Shown: positions 54,839 to 63,774 of the stretch, one piece after another
Layout of the letters: each line of letters starts with the position of its first letter
Position numbering within the stretch: the stretch's first letter is position 1
Assembly: GCF_001548115.1 (NCBI RefSeq)
Contig: NZ_AP014821.1
Location: 1,054,001 to 1,118,000 of the forward strand
DNA: 64,000 nucleotides
Reading direction: 5' to 3'
Source: Geminocystis sp. NIES-3709
Lineage (GTDB): Bacteria > Cyanobacteriota > Cyanobacteriia > Cyanobacteriales > Cyanobacteriaceae
Notes under the pieces: model-generated
Seen by the model: only the letters and a program-made list of their open reading frames with translations
Database searches by the model: none
Told to the model about the DNA's origin: nothing
Position numbers and translations under genes: made by a program

Positions 54839-57800
54839 TTAATTCAACGCCTCAAAAGCAATTCCTTGATCGGTAAAGCCATAATTACTTTGAGTAATGC
54901 TTTGACGTTCTTCATCTCCGACAAACATATAACTACCCGGAATTGTTTGAAAACGGAAAATATCATTAGCTTTATCAGCGTCTGCACCATAAGTATAGAA
55001 TGCTAAACCTTCATCCACAAAATTCGGATAATCTTCCAAGATACTTTGACGTTCTTCTTCTCCTACATAAATATACGCACCGGGGAGATCCTCATTACGA
55101 AAACGATAAATAGAAATTAAATCATCGTTAGTTTGAGTAGCAACTTTAAAGGCTTCTCCTTCATCCACAAAAGTAGGATAATTTTGTAAGATACTTTGAC
55201 GTTCTTGTTCTCCTACATAAACATAAGTCGCATCTCCAGTGCGAAAACGATAAATCGGTGTGTTTAACAATTCATCATCTTCTCCCCCAGGATGGTGGGT
55301 AACAGTGAAGGGAGGATCTGTAAACTCAAACTCTAATTCTAAGACGAGATCATTGAAGTCTCCATCTTGTAAATTGTCTTCGATACCAAAATTATTTTCC
55401 CCTAAAGAAATGAAATGTTTAGAATCATTTGGATTGGCTTCATCATAGGCAAAATAAGTTAATGGTTGTTCTTGAGAATCAGTAAAAGTAACAAAAGGTG
55501 CATAAAATTCTCCCCCTGTAAATTCAGATTCTCCATGAACATGGTTTTCAGTACCGTCATGAGTGTGATCCGTATCGTCATCGTCATGAGTATGATCGGA
55601 ATCATCATGGGTGTGATCTGAATCATCATGAACATGATCAGAGTCTGAAGGAGAATCTAAATAAATTTTGGGAAAATTCTCACTCATCACAATCTCGGTA
55701 TAACGAGGATCTCCTACTTCGATAATTGCCCCAGTATCAGGATCGACAATTGAACCCTCAGCATCTACAACAGCATAAAAACCTATTTTAGTTGGTTCGT
55801 TATCTCCATTGATTGATAAATGAGATTCTGCTGTTAAATTTTTATTGACAAGAGTAGAAGTATCTAAGATATTAATTCCCTGAGTTTGAAGTTCTCCAAT
55901 CTGAGCATTTAAACCTTTAACCGGGCCATTTAATTGGGCTGATAAATCTAAACCTTCGTTAAAAGAAAATTCTATTTGATTGCTGTTTGTCGATCGAAAG
56001 AAATTCTCGTTGCCGATCGAAAATTCTATTTCAGGGGATTGATCCCATATACTACCATCAGTGACTTGATAAAATCCATAATATTGAGAAGTTTCCACAA
56101 AAACCTCTCTGTATCCTTCTAAGTCTTCTAAATCGATGGTGTTTAATAAAATTGAACTTCTTTCTCTGACTTTATCTAAGTATTTGTCATCATCAGGATT
56201 AACGCCATCAATAGATCCATTTTCATCATCTACGATAAAAAGACCATATTCGATCGGTTCATCAGTAAGAAAATCTGTACTAAAACTTAAAACAATACCG
56301 ATACCCGAAGTGCCGGCATCATTAACAACATTGAGAATGCCAGATTCATTAGTTTCTAAACTAACGGTTAACTCAGGAGAACTTTGAAATAACTCCGTTA
56401 AAATGTTTAAACCTGCTTTTTGAAAGTCGTAAAAACTCGATGCAGGTTCATCAGTAACATAAAAAATAGCACTACCATCAGCAACACCATTTCCTACTAA
56501 TAACAAACCAAATTCAGAATCAAATTCTTTAAAGTAACTTTGGGAAAAGTGAAAAGTGGTGGATGGCCCATCAGCATATTTTTGAAATAAAACCCACTCG
56601 TTAGGTACTAAGGAATTTTCATAAAATTCAAAGATCAGCGCCCCTTCTTCTTGTAAAGTCTTTTCTTGTAGAGTAGTTAAAATGCTGATCATTTCTTCTC
56701 TGGTATCAGGTTTAGCCTGAAATCTTCCCACCAGAGTAATATCAGTGACATCTCCTGAAGAATCTTTAATAGGGTTAATAGTATCTAAGGTTGTAGAAGT
56801 AGTACCGATCGCATCAACTTCTGCAATGAAATCCAAATAAATTTGTGACTTCTCAAAGTTATCAACATCAGAATATTCATTCCAATACTCAACGATGAAG
56901 TAACTAAGAGGGTTATTTGGATCTTGATAGGGTTCACTGTAAAAGTTGCCTGTAACCGCTTCAGTTGCTGATGTATATTCTGCTAATAATTCTTGTAATT
57001 GTTCTGCGTTAGAATTATTATCTAAAGTTATATAGATACGGTTAATTATTTGAGGATCAAAGGGAGTTGAAAAATTGGCACTATCAGAGGGTGCATTAGG
57101 AGAAGGGGCAGGAAAATATAAATCTGCATCTGGATCACTCTGATCAGTCTCCCAAGGATTTTCTAAATCAGAATTCCAGTAGTCTGGTGGAGTAAGAGGG
57201 AATGCTTCATAATCTTTGTATAGAGGAGGATTCCAATTTCCACCAGATTCAAGAAAATCTCCATAATTACCACTCATGGCTACATAATAATCAGGAAACG
57301 TATTCTTATAGTCAACAAAACGTTGTTGATTGCTCGTAGCGTCTTCTGAACCAATGGTTTTATTATATAAACTGCCATATTGGGCTGCATCCTCAGAAGT
57401 ATCATAAAATCGACCAATTCTGGGTTCAGGTAAGGTGAAAAACTCTTCAATTCCCCCTTCAGGATAGCCATTTTCAATATCTCTCGACCAGATTGTTAAA
57501 AAAACTAATGGCTCACCTGTTGGACTGGCATTACGATAAGCATGACCGTAACCTCTTGGTAAAAAAACCGCTTGACCTGCAGTTAAATGAGCAAAATAAA
57601 ATTCTTGAATTTGATCTTTAGCTAAAGCTGGAGGACCATTATATTCAGGGGGAGTTGAAGGATCTCCATTTTCATCTGCTGGAAATTCATATAAATCGTA
57701 AGCCTCTTCCGTCGGAGACATTACCCAAGAGTCAACTTCTCCTTGTAATACGATAAACCATTCATCTTCTGCCCAATGAATATGAGGAATCGGCCCTGCG

Positions 57801-58306
57801 TTAAAGGGTGTAACGGTGGTACTGATCGTAAACGGACGAGTTAACTCTGATGTACTAATAGCTTCAAGTTCTACAGGTAAATCTCCATCTCCCGTTAATG
57901 GAGTATTTTCCACGTTAATTTTATCAATATCCACACTAACGGTGAGAAATTGTTGAGCTTCCCCGGCAGGAAATGAATCCCATTGATAAGAGTTAGGTGA
58001 TTTTAAAGCTGGAATACCGGGATAAAAGGGTAAATCGCTCTTGTCCGGTAAATTAAGTGGATCATTTCCCGAAATTGTTTTAACAAAATCCTCAAAATCA
58101 AAGTTACGAGTTAGGGGTAAACCTACATTGAGGGGAAATTCAAAGGTCGGCGCTTTATTGTAAGAAGCATTAGGATTATATCGATCGAAATCAGTAAAAG
58201 AAGGAATGATAAATGATTCTGGAGGGGTCGTTATTGCTGATTGCCCATTAGTACTATTAACCTCAGTACTATGATCGTGACTGCCGTGATCGTGATTTCC
58301 TGACAT
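54839..58306 (-). CDS. Large modular cupin / ABM-like / His-rich / DUF4114 / DUF5648-like protein
   Basis: This 1155-residue protein starts at ATG with MSGNHDHGSHDHS. In order it shows: a cupin (about 165-265) with canonical metal motifs HIHWAEDEWFIVLQGE and GQAVFLPRGYGHAYRN; two ABM-like segments (about 416-500 and 525-615, the second with LVGRFQAKPDTREEMISIL); a long beta region (620-880); a His/Asp-rich tandem repeat of HTHDDSD type (about 888-927); a DUF4114 domain (about 940-1005, EDNLQDGDFNDLVLELEFE); and three C-terminal DUF5648-like repeats with YVGEQERQSIL (1015-1155). There is no Sec signal; acidic composition and DUF4114 suggest export, perhaps type I (inference). It is central to a four-gene operon. 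Confidence 0.85.
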   Translation of the reverse strand: MSGNHDHGSHDHSTEVNSTNGQSAITTPPESFIIPSFTDFDRYNPNASYNKAPTFEFPLNVGLPLTRNFDFEDFVKTISGNDPLNLPDKSDLPFYPGIPALKSPNSYQWDSFPAGEAQQFLTVSVDIDKINVENTPLTGDGDLPVELEAISTSELTRPFTISTTVTPFNAGPIPHIHWAEDEWFIVLQGEVDSWVMSPTEEAYDLYEFPADENGDPSTPPEYNGPPALAKDQIQEFYFAHLTAGQAVFLPRGYGHAYRNASPTGEPLVFLTIWSRDIENGYPEGGIEEFFTLPEPRIGRFYDTSEDAAQYGSLYNKTIGSEDATSNQQRFVDYKNTFPDYYVAMSGNYGDFLESGGNWNPPLYKDYEAFPLTPPDYWNSDLENPWETDQSDPDADLYFPAPSPNAPSDSANFSTPFDPQIINRIYITLDNNSNAEQLQELLAEYTSATEAVTGNFYSEPYQDPNNPLSYFIVEYWNEYSDVDNFEKSQIYLDFIAEVDAIGTTSTTLDTINPIKDSSGDVTDITLVGRFQAKPDTREEMISILTTLQEKTLQEEGALIFEFYENSLVPNEWVLFQKYADGPSTTFHFSQSYFKEFDSEFGLLLVGNGVADGSAIFYVTDEPASSFYDFQKAGLNILTELFQSSPELTVSLETNESGILNVVNDAGTSGIGIVLSFSTDFLTDEPIEYGLFIVDDENGSIDGVNPDDDKYLDKVRERSSILLNTIDLEDLEGYREVFVETSQYYGFYQVTDGSIWDQSPEIEFSIGNENFFRSTNSNQIEFSFNEGLDLSAQLNGPVKGLNAQIGELQTQGINILDTSTLVNKNLTAESHLSINGDNEPTKIGFYAVVDAEGSIVDPDTGAIIEVGDPRYTEIVMSENFPKIYLDSPSDSDHVHDDSDHTHDDSDHTHDDDDTDHTHDGTENHVHGESEFTGGEFYAPFVTFTDSQEQPLTYFAYDEANPNDSKHFISLGENNFGIEDNLQDGDFNDLVLELEFEFTDPPFTVTHHPGGEDDELLNTPIYRFRTGDATYVYVGEQERQSILQNYPTFVDEGEAFKVATQTNDDLISIYRFRNEDLPGAYIYVGEEERQSILEDYPNFVDEGLAFYTYGADADKANDIFRFQTIPGSYMFVGDEERQSITQSNYGFTDQGIAFEALN
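55555..55645 (-). repeat. 21-bp-type tandem repeats encoding His/Asp heptapeptides
   Basis: Within the modular protein gene the DNA repeats GTGATC-GAATCATCATG-like units of about 21 bp, encoding DSDHTHD heptapeptides. The number of His residues makes this a probable metal-binding stretch. Repeat number could change by slippage or recombination. Confidence 0.7.
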
Positions 58307-58353
58307 AGCTTATTTATGTATAGTAATATAATGTGAAATTAAATTTTTTTTGA

Positions 58354-58376
58354 AACCTAAAACCTAACACCCTAAT
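58354..58376 (+). repeat. Short heptamer tract (AACCTAA)
   Basis: Two perfect AACCTAA units followed by the related CACCCTAAT, in the spacer between the CMD-family gene and the modular cupin gene. Confidence 0.5.
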
Positions 58377-58401
58377 CGATCGATTTTTGAGTAATCCTTA
58401 A

Positions 58402-58752
58402 TTATTTTTCAGCATCAGCAAAAATTTCATTAAGCATCCCAAAACAACCGGCCGCTTTATTAAATCCAGCATAAACGCACATGAAAAGTAATAATTCTTC
58501 TATTTCTTCTCTCGTGGCGCCCTGTTGAAGTGCCATGTTAACGTGCGCACCAAAAGGATTTCCTGCACCAGTTTGATCTTGATTAACCACATCAACAGCG
58601 ATGGTGATTAAAGCCTTAGTTTTTTGATCTATTAATGGTAAACCCCAAGCCTCTCCGGCTACACGGGTACAAAAATCTCCAAATTTAGGATTGATACTAC
58701 TTAATCCTGCTTGTAATTGAGCGTCGTCAAGGACGGCGTTTTTATAAGTCAT
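58402..58752 (-). CDS. Carboxymuconolactone decarboxylase (CMD) family protein
   Basis: This 116-residue, all-helical CMD-fold protein has KTKALITIAVDVVNQDQTG, HVNMALQQGATREEIEELLLFMCVYAGFNKAAG. There is no CxxC, so it is not an AhpD-type peroxidase partner; it belongs to the gamma-carboxymuconolactone-decarboxylase-like branch. It lies 12 bp after the SnoaL-like gene and 95 bp before the modular cupin gene, same strand. Probable role: isomerising or decarboxylating a small oxidised ring compound (inference). Confidence 0.85.
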   Translation of the reverse strand: MTYKNAVLDDAQLQAGLSSINPKFGDFCTRVAGEAWGLPLIDQKTKALITIAVDVVNQDQTGAGNPFGAHVNMALQQGATREEIEELLLFMCVYAGFNKAAGCFGMLNEIFADAEK

Positions 58753-58764
58753 GAAATAAAACTC

Positions 58765-59334
58765 CTATGCAGTGGTGATTAGTTTTAATAATTCATCAGG
58801 GGCAAAAACATCACGGTAAAATGTTAGTTGTTCTGTTTTTAAATAACATCCTCCTCTATTTCCTCGTCGTACCCATGTTACGTTTCCTTTGGCGATCGTT
58901 TCGTTAGTTTCTTCATCAACACATTTCCATTCAAAGAAAGTATGTTCACCCCAAAACATCACGATGGGCCAACACATAGTAACACCGGGTTGTGCAATTA
59001 AAGCCCACCAATGTTGTTCTCTTTCTTTTTGTTGTTCGAGTCCTCGATAAGGGCCATCTTGACAGAAATAAATTAGATCGGAACGATATTCTCCTGTTAA
59101 AATGTCACCTCTACCTTGACGTAATGCTTCACAGTGAGTGGGCCACCATTCTTTATTTTCCTTTTCAATAACTTCCAAAGTGTATTCATCATCAATGGGG
59201 GGAAGTTCCGCTTCCATTTGTTTGACGATTTCCTCTCCCTTAGCAATAAGTTTCGCCTTCAAGTCCTCTGGCACTAAACCCGGACGAGAATAATCTGCCT
59301 CTAAGTTTTGATAATAATTAACTCTTTTAATCAT
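58765..59334 (-). CDS. SnoaL/NTF2-like protein
   Basis: A 189-residue protein with a helical N-terminal segment (1-60) and an NTF2-like cone fold after it: ALRQGRGDILTGEYRSDLIYFCQDGPYRGLEQQKEREQHWWALI, MFWGEHTFFEWKCVDEETNETIAKGNVTWVRRG, ending in a strand with FYRDVFAP. SnoaL-like proteins cyclise or hydroxylate polyketides or act as small-molecule isomerases. It is the first gene of the cluster that continues with CMD (12-bp gap), the modular cupin protein and the ABM protein. Start is ATG. Confidence 0.75.
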   Translation of the reverse strand: MIKRVNYYQNLEADYSRPGLVPEDLKAKLIAKGEEIVKQMEAELPPIDDEYTLEVIEKENKEWWPTHCEALRQGRGDILTGEYRSDLIYFCQDGPYRGLEQQKEREQHWWALIAQPGVTMCWPIVMFWGEHTFFEWKCVDEETNETIAKGNVTWVRRGNRGGCYLKTEQLTFYRDVFAPDELLKLITTA

Positions 59335-59583
59335 GGGTAATGAACGTGAAATTTAACACTCAATTTTCTCTGAATTATAATTCCGTTTTTTTGGGGTTTT
59401 AATAAATGAAATAAAACTTAACATTGAGAATAAAATATATATTCAATTGTATGTCAAAGAATTTTAAATAAGTGAGAAAAACATTAAGAATAGTGAATTT
59501 TTATTTATGGTTTTATAGATATAATAATTTTTGAGTTAATCTATAAAGTAAGAAATCATCTTAACATTCTCATAGAAAATTTT

Positions 59584-59724
59584 ATGTCTGACTTGAATCG
59601 TGGCATTATGAAATTTGACGGTGCAGATAAGCCTATTATTGTTGGTATTTCTGCTATTGTTATTTTAGGAAGTATTATTGCCTTAATTATATGGGCGTTA
59701 AAAGTTGCCTATGTGGTAGGTTAA
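59584..59724 (+). CDS. Small single-helix membrane protein, 46 aa
   Basis: The frame MSDLNRGIMKFDGADKPIIV continues into a hydrophobic helix (about 18-41) and ends ALKVAYVVG. Start ATG and stop TAA are clear, composition is protein-like, and the size and polar-head/one-helix layout match small thylakoid proteins. I cannot assign it to a named photosystem, NDH or b6f subunit. It stands alone, divergent from the SnoaL-like gene. Confidence 0.65.
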   Translation: MSDLNRGIMKFDGADKPIIVGISAIVILGSIIALIIWALKVAYVVG

Positions 59725-60171
59725 TCTTTTATTTTTGAATAGCCAAAAAATTTTATACAACCCCTAGATTGTTTTTCATCTAAATTTAGGGGTAAATGCA
59801 ATTTTATTGTCTATAAATTTCTCTTTTTTTAGACTAAAACCAAATTAAATAAAGCTATATAGCCAAACTAAATCATTCATCAACTTTCTTGATTCTCCGA
59901 CTTCTCTGAAAGACTCGAACTGATAGATATTTAGATAATTCATTTAAAATTATAATATAATTGTCAAAACAGATTCAAGAAAATTACAGTGCTTTTCCAA
60001 TGAATAAATCACATTTTTTATCTCCCGCAAAGTCGCAAAAAAGAATGCAAAGAGTAGTTTAAATAAATGAAAACTGCTATAAATTACCAACTAAAGTTAT
60101 TTTTATACAAGGTTTATTGTCAATTATTTTACTTAGCCAAATATTAAAAGATGATTAATTAAACTAAGAAA
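59725..60171. other. Intergenic region without recognised features
   Basis: This 447-bp AT-rich spacer follows the 46-residue gene and precedes the 124-residue gene. I see no coding frame, RNA gene or convincing terminator. TATAGC at 59858 and GCTATA at 60076-60081 are oriented like MITE ends but the flanking sequence does not pair well. Confidence 0.4.
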
Positions 60172-60546
60172 ATGCTTAAATTTGTTAATAGTCAAATCAT
60201 TTGTTTAGATAGTCAAAATAAGTCTCTTTACTGTGAAGTTATTGATATAGTCAACGATCGTCAAATTTGCTGGGTTCGTCCTGTTATTTTAGTAGATTTA
60301 AAAGCCCAAGATAATAATTATTTCCCTCAAAAAAATGATGTTTATGATTTACGTTTTACTTCTGATTTATTATGGAAAATTGATGATTTTCGTATAGTTT
60401 TAGATACGGAATACATAGAATTTTTAGCTAACTTGCAAGAATTTGAATTTGATGAAGATAAATTAACTATTGCTAAACAAAAATTAAGGTTTTTTATTCA
60501 AGAAATTTTAATAGTAAACAAAAACAATAAAAAATTAATAGGCTAA
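60172..60546 (+). CDS. Conserved hypothetical cyanobacterial protein
   Basis: A soluble 124-residue protein with beta-rich N-terminal half (SQIICLDSQNKSLYCEVIDIVNDRQICWVRPVILV) and helical C-terminus (DEDKLTIAKQKLRFFIQEILIV). Start is ATG. The transglutaminase-like gene begins 17 bp after its stop codon in the same direction, so the two form an operon. Function unknown. Confidence 0.7.
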   Translation: MLKFVNSQIICLDSQNKSLYCEVIDIVNDRQICWVRPVILVDLKAQDNNYFPQKNDVYDLRFTSDLLWKIDDFRIVLDTEYIEFLANLQEFEFDEDKLTIAKQKLRFFIQEILIVNKNNKKLIG

Positions 60547-60563
60547 AACTATTCATTATTTTT

Positions 60564-62027
60564 ATGGCAACAGAAAGAGAATATCGAGAATGGGAAAAAC
60601 GTAAAAATAAAAAGCGACAATCTTTTAAAAAAAGGAATAATATCCTCTCTACTTTATGGGTATTAATTGTTTTTACATCAATAGCTTTAACGATTAAAAA
60701 TAATCCTCAATTTTTTCGGTTTACTCCAGAACAATTAACTTGGCAAAATATATTAAATTCTTTTTCTAATAATTCTCTTAAAAAATTAACTCAAGAATTT
60801 ATTACCGAGATTGATGAACCTATTGTAATAAATAATCCTGTTAATCTTCAGAAAAAAAAATTTAGTACGATCGACTATAAAGCAAGAAATATTAAATATA
60901 CAGGAAACTCTGTTAAAGAGTTAGCTAACATTTTATCTCAATATGCCACCACAGAAGAAGAAAAAGCAAGAATTATTTATACATGGATAACTCACAATAT
61001 TAGTTACGATGTAGTCGCTTTAGCCGATTTATTTGAAAGAAATATTTATCCTGATGTTAAAGTGGAAACTGTTTTAAATACTCGATCGACTATTTGTTCT
61101 GGTTATGCTAATTTATATCAACAATTGGCACAATATATGGGGTTAAAATCGGTTATTGTTACTGGATATGGTAAGGGAATTAATTATATTGTAGGGGAAG
61201 ATAACGAAGTTAATCATGCTTGGAATACCGTTAAAATTAATAATAACTGGTATTTAATTGATGCAACTTGGGGAGCAGGTACTGTAAATAATGATCAATT
61301 TTTAGCTAATTTTAATCCTTATTATTTTGCTCCTAAACCCGAAGAATTTATTTATAGTCATTTTCCAGAAAATACTCAATGGCAATTATTAAAAACTCCT
61401 TTTTCTCGTTCTCAGTTTGATAGTTTTGCTGATATTTCTCCGAATTTATTTGAATATAATATAGAGTTAATTAGTCATAAAAGTTTTAAAATTAATACCG
61501 ATAATCGTGTTAATATTACCTTAAAAGCTCCCAAAAATGTGGTTGCGATCGCCCAATTAAAATCAGCAGAACAAAAATTATCCGATAATTATACATTAGT
61601 ACAAAAACAAGGCGAAAATATTATTGTTAATACAGGATTTCCCGAAAAAGGTAATTATCAATTAGATATATTTGCAAAACCAAAAGATGATAGTAATAAT
61701 TATCCCTTGATCGTGACCTATGATATTTCTGCTAACGGTGGAAGTAGTAAATTTCCGACAACTTTTAAACATTTTCCTGATAATAATGGTTATTTAGAAT
61801 CTCCTTTAACAGCAACATTAATTCCTAATCAAAGTGTTTATTTTAAACTAAAAATTGACTCAGCTACAGAAGTAAAAGTTGTCAATAAATCTACGAATAA
61901 ATGGGATGATTTAACTCGTTATGGAAATGTTTTTACTGGCAATATAAACGTTGGAAATGGGGGAATAATTGTCTATGGTAAATTCCCCGGAGATTCTCGT
62001 TATTGGGCATTATTAGAATATAATTAG
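60564..62027 (+). CDS. Transglutaminase-like domain protein, membrane-anchored
   Basis: This 487-residue protein has a basic N-terminus, a membrane anchor (about 28-45) and an extracytoplasmic transglutaminase-like domain (about 108-245). The Cys-His-Asp triad is C178 (STICSGYANL), H218 (VNHAWNTV) and D233 (YLIDATWGAG), all in the family's normal context. A beta-rich C-terminal region resembling the kyphoscoliosis-peptidase type follows. It is probably a cysteine protease or cross-linking enzyme in the periplasm; substrate unknown. Downstream partner of the 124-residue gene. Confidence 0.85.
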   Translation: MATEREYREWEKRKNKKRQSFKKRNNILSTLWVLIVFTSIALTIKNNPQFFRFTPEQLTWQNILNSFSNNSLKKLTQEFITEIDEPIVINNPVNLQKKKFSTIDYKARNIKYTGNSVKELANILSQYATTEEEKARIIYTWITHNISYDVVALADLFERNIYPDVKVETVLNTRSTICSGYANLYQQLAQYMGLKSVIVTGYGKGINYIVGEDNEVNHAWNTVKINNNWYLIDATWGAGTVNNDQFLANFNPYYFAPKPEEFIYSHFPENTQWQLLKTPFSRSQFDSFADISPNLFEYNIELISHKSFKINTDNRVNITLKAPKNVVAIAQLKSAEQKLSDNYTLVQKQGENIIVNTGFPEKGNYQLDIFAKPKDDSNNYPLIVTYDISANGGSSKFPTTFKHFPDNNGYLESPLTATLIPNQSVYFKLKIDSATEVKVVNKSTNKWDDLTRYGNVFTGNINVGNGGIIVYGKFPGDSRYWALLEYN

Positions 62028-62167
62028 GATTAGGATCTGCTGAAAAAGTTTTTCGGTAGGGGATGGGTATTAGGTTAAATAAGGTCGTATAAAAAACAAA
62101 TACTCGCAATTTTTCTTACCTGTCCACTTGTCTTTTCTTCATCATTTTCTTTCTAGTTCACCCTTGG

Positions 62168-62479
62168 TTAATCTAATTCAAAATTAGCAACTACGATCGA
62201 GCAAAAAGCGAAGGCAAACACTAAAGGCATGGGACAATTGAGGAGATAGGTAAAAAATATAGCAATAATACTAATTCCGATCGCCATTCCTAACCAAACT
62301 CTTTCTTCTGGAGAAAACCCCTTTTCTGCTTTGATTTGAATTAAAGTTTCTTTGGGAATAGGTAGAGGTATTACCCCATGAGGCGGAAATGCCCAATAGT
62401 CACAACGTTCTAAAAATAAGTCCGTCCAACCGTTATCGTGACACCATTCTTTAATCCAGTCATCAGAAAAATGTTTCAT
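62168..62479 (-). CDS. Small membrane protein, conserved hypothetical
   Basis: A 103-residue protein. The N-terminal soluble part is Trp/His/Cys-rich (DDWIKEWCHDNGWTDLFLERCDYWAFPPHGVIPLP). It is followed by a short charged helix and two membrane segments (about 61-80 and 83-100). Start is ATG. The layout is typical of small cyanobacterial membrane proteins; I do not recognise a function. Confidence 0.65.
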   Translation of the reverse strand: MKHFSDDWIKEWCHDNGWTDLFLERCDYWAFPPHGVIPLPIPKETLIQIKAEKGFSPEERVWLGMAIGISIIAIFFTYLLNCPMPLVFAFAFCSIVVANFELD

Positions 62480-62701
62480 TACCCTTTGTAAAAATTGATT
62501 TCTTCTTTTTTTAGATTATCAAATGTTTTTTAAAGGGTTTTATTTTGTTTATTAAATTTAATATTTCAGATTTTTTTTGAGTATAAATACTTATTAAGAT
62601 TTGGGAATTAGCCATCAGTTATAGACAAAAACCAAATACTGATTCATTTTATTGCAAATAAAACATTTTTTTGAGAATTGATTATAACTGAATATGTTAA
62701 T

Positions 62702-62762
62702 TACTAATTCCTCATTACTCATTACTTATTCCTGATTTTTTCAACTATCAACTATCAATTAT
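62702..62762 (+). repeat. Two heptamer tracts downstream of cpcG
   Basis: Units TACTAAT, TCCTCAT, TACTCAT, TACTTAT, TCCTGAT (62702-62736) and then CAACTAT, CAACTAT, CAATTAT (62742-62762), at strict 7-bp spacing, ending a few bases before the cpcG stop codon. Confidence 0.75.
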
Positions 62763-62766
62763 TAAC

Positions 62767-63516
62767 TTATCTGCGATAAGGTACTTTATCTAAACTGATA
62801 TTTCCAGTAGATACACGAGGTGTATTAGCTGGTTTAGCATTAATACTACGTGCCATATTTAGATAGAGTGAAGGATCTCCAGCTTTTGCTTGTTGTTCTT
62901 GAGGTACGAAACGACGCACTTGATTTTGCCAAATAATTTGAGGGAATCCGAGAACACCACGATAGTAAGCATCGTAACGAGGAGAAGAAATATTAAATGG
63001 TCTTTCCCCTAATTCACGAGAAGGCAAATTACGACGACGTTGGTAAGGTACGATGTCATAACCAAAGTTTTCTAAGTATTCATCGGAGTTTAATAACTCA
63101 TCAACAAAACCTTTAATTCCTTTGTTTACAACTACGATCGACCATGCAATTTTTTCTTTTTCGCTGTAAGCTGCACGACCCAAAACTTTTTGAATACAAT
63201 GCTCTACAAAACGATAGTTACTATTTTTTTCGTAAAAACTATTTTTAAAGGTTTCCGATAATAATAAACCACGAATAAAATCACGCACGGTAATTTGTTT
63301 ATTGCGCAATTGAGATTCTAAGGCTATTTCACGATCGGACTTGAAAGCATGAAAGAAAATTTGACGATAAGCCGCTTCAATCAATACATCCACATCAGAT
63401 GCACTATAAAGACTTTCAGCGTTATAAACTCTGGGTTGTTCGTCTCCACCTACTTCATAACCAGCTACACGGGTATTTTGAGAATTAGGTGCGTATTCGA
63501 GAAGAGGAATAGCCAA
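62767..63516 (-). CDS. cpcG: Phycobilisome rod-core linker polypeptide
   Basis: Attaches phycocyanin rods to the allophycocyanin core. The 249-residue protein has the conserved start [21 protein letters not shown], the pbs-linker domain (about 25-190, [31 protein letters not shown] and [20 protein letters not shown]) and a CpcG1-type C-terminus without a membrane helix. The start codon is TTG (63514-63516), preceded by a perfect Shine-Dalgarno GGAGG (63525-63529) at 8 bases; homology fixes this start. The gene is monocistronic here. Confidence 0.95.
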   Translation of the reverse strand: MAIPLLEYAPNSQNTRVAGYEVGGDEQPRVYNAESLYSASDVDVLIEAAYRQIFFHAFKSDREIALESQLRNKQITVRDFIRGLLLSETFKNSFYEKNSNYRFVEHCIQKVLGRAAYSEKEKIAWSIVVVNKGIKGFVDELLNSDEYLENFGYDIVPYQRRRNLPSRELGERPFNISSPRYDAYYRGVLGFPQIIWQNQVRRFVPQEQQAKAGDPSLYLNMARSINAKPANTPRVSTGNISLDKVPYRR

Positions 63517-63524
63517 TGTTAAGA

Positions 63525-63529
63525 CCTCC
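63525..63529 (-). promoter_or_regulatory. Shine-Dalgarno site of cpcG
   Basis: GGAGG on the minus strand lies 8 bases before a TTG start codon. A strong site paired with a weak start codon decides the cpcG start. Confidence 0.8.
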
Positions 63530-63697
63530 GTATCTTAAGATTATCTTAAATATTTTTTCTACAATCATTAGCATAATCGACAACGGCATCCTACCTGAAA
63601 AAACGTAAAGATTTGTTACAGTTCAAAATCAAAATCCTTTTTCTGGAACATCATTTAAAGGTAAATAGTCTTTTTTTTCGTGAGGAGTGGAGAAAAT

Positions 63698-63725
63698 AAG
63701 TAATAAGTAACAGGTAATAGGTAGT
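63698..63725 (+). repeat. Heptamer tract (AAGTAAT-type)
   Basis: Four units AAGTAAT, AAGTAAC, AGGTAAT, AGGTAGT, about 50 bp before the cut gene at the right edge. Confidence 0.65.
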
Positions 63726-63774
63726 TTATTGGTATTGGGTTTTATTCTTTAAGCCAATCTACGGGGTAATTATT

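Noticed and set aside
59858-60081. TATAGC and GCTATA spaced like MITE ends
   Set aside because: Beyond six bases the two ends do not pair, and the 224-bp interior has no link to the other copies.
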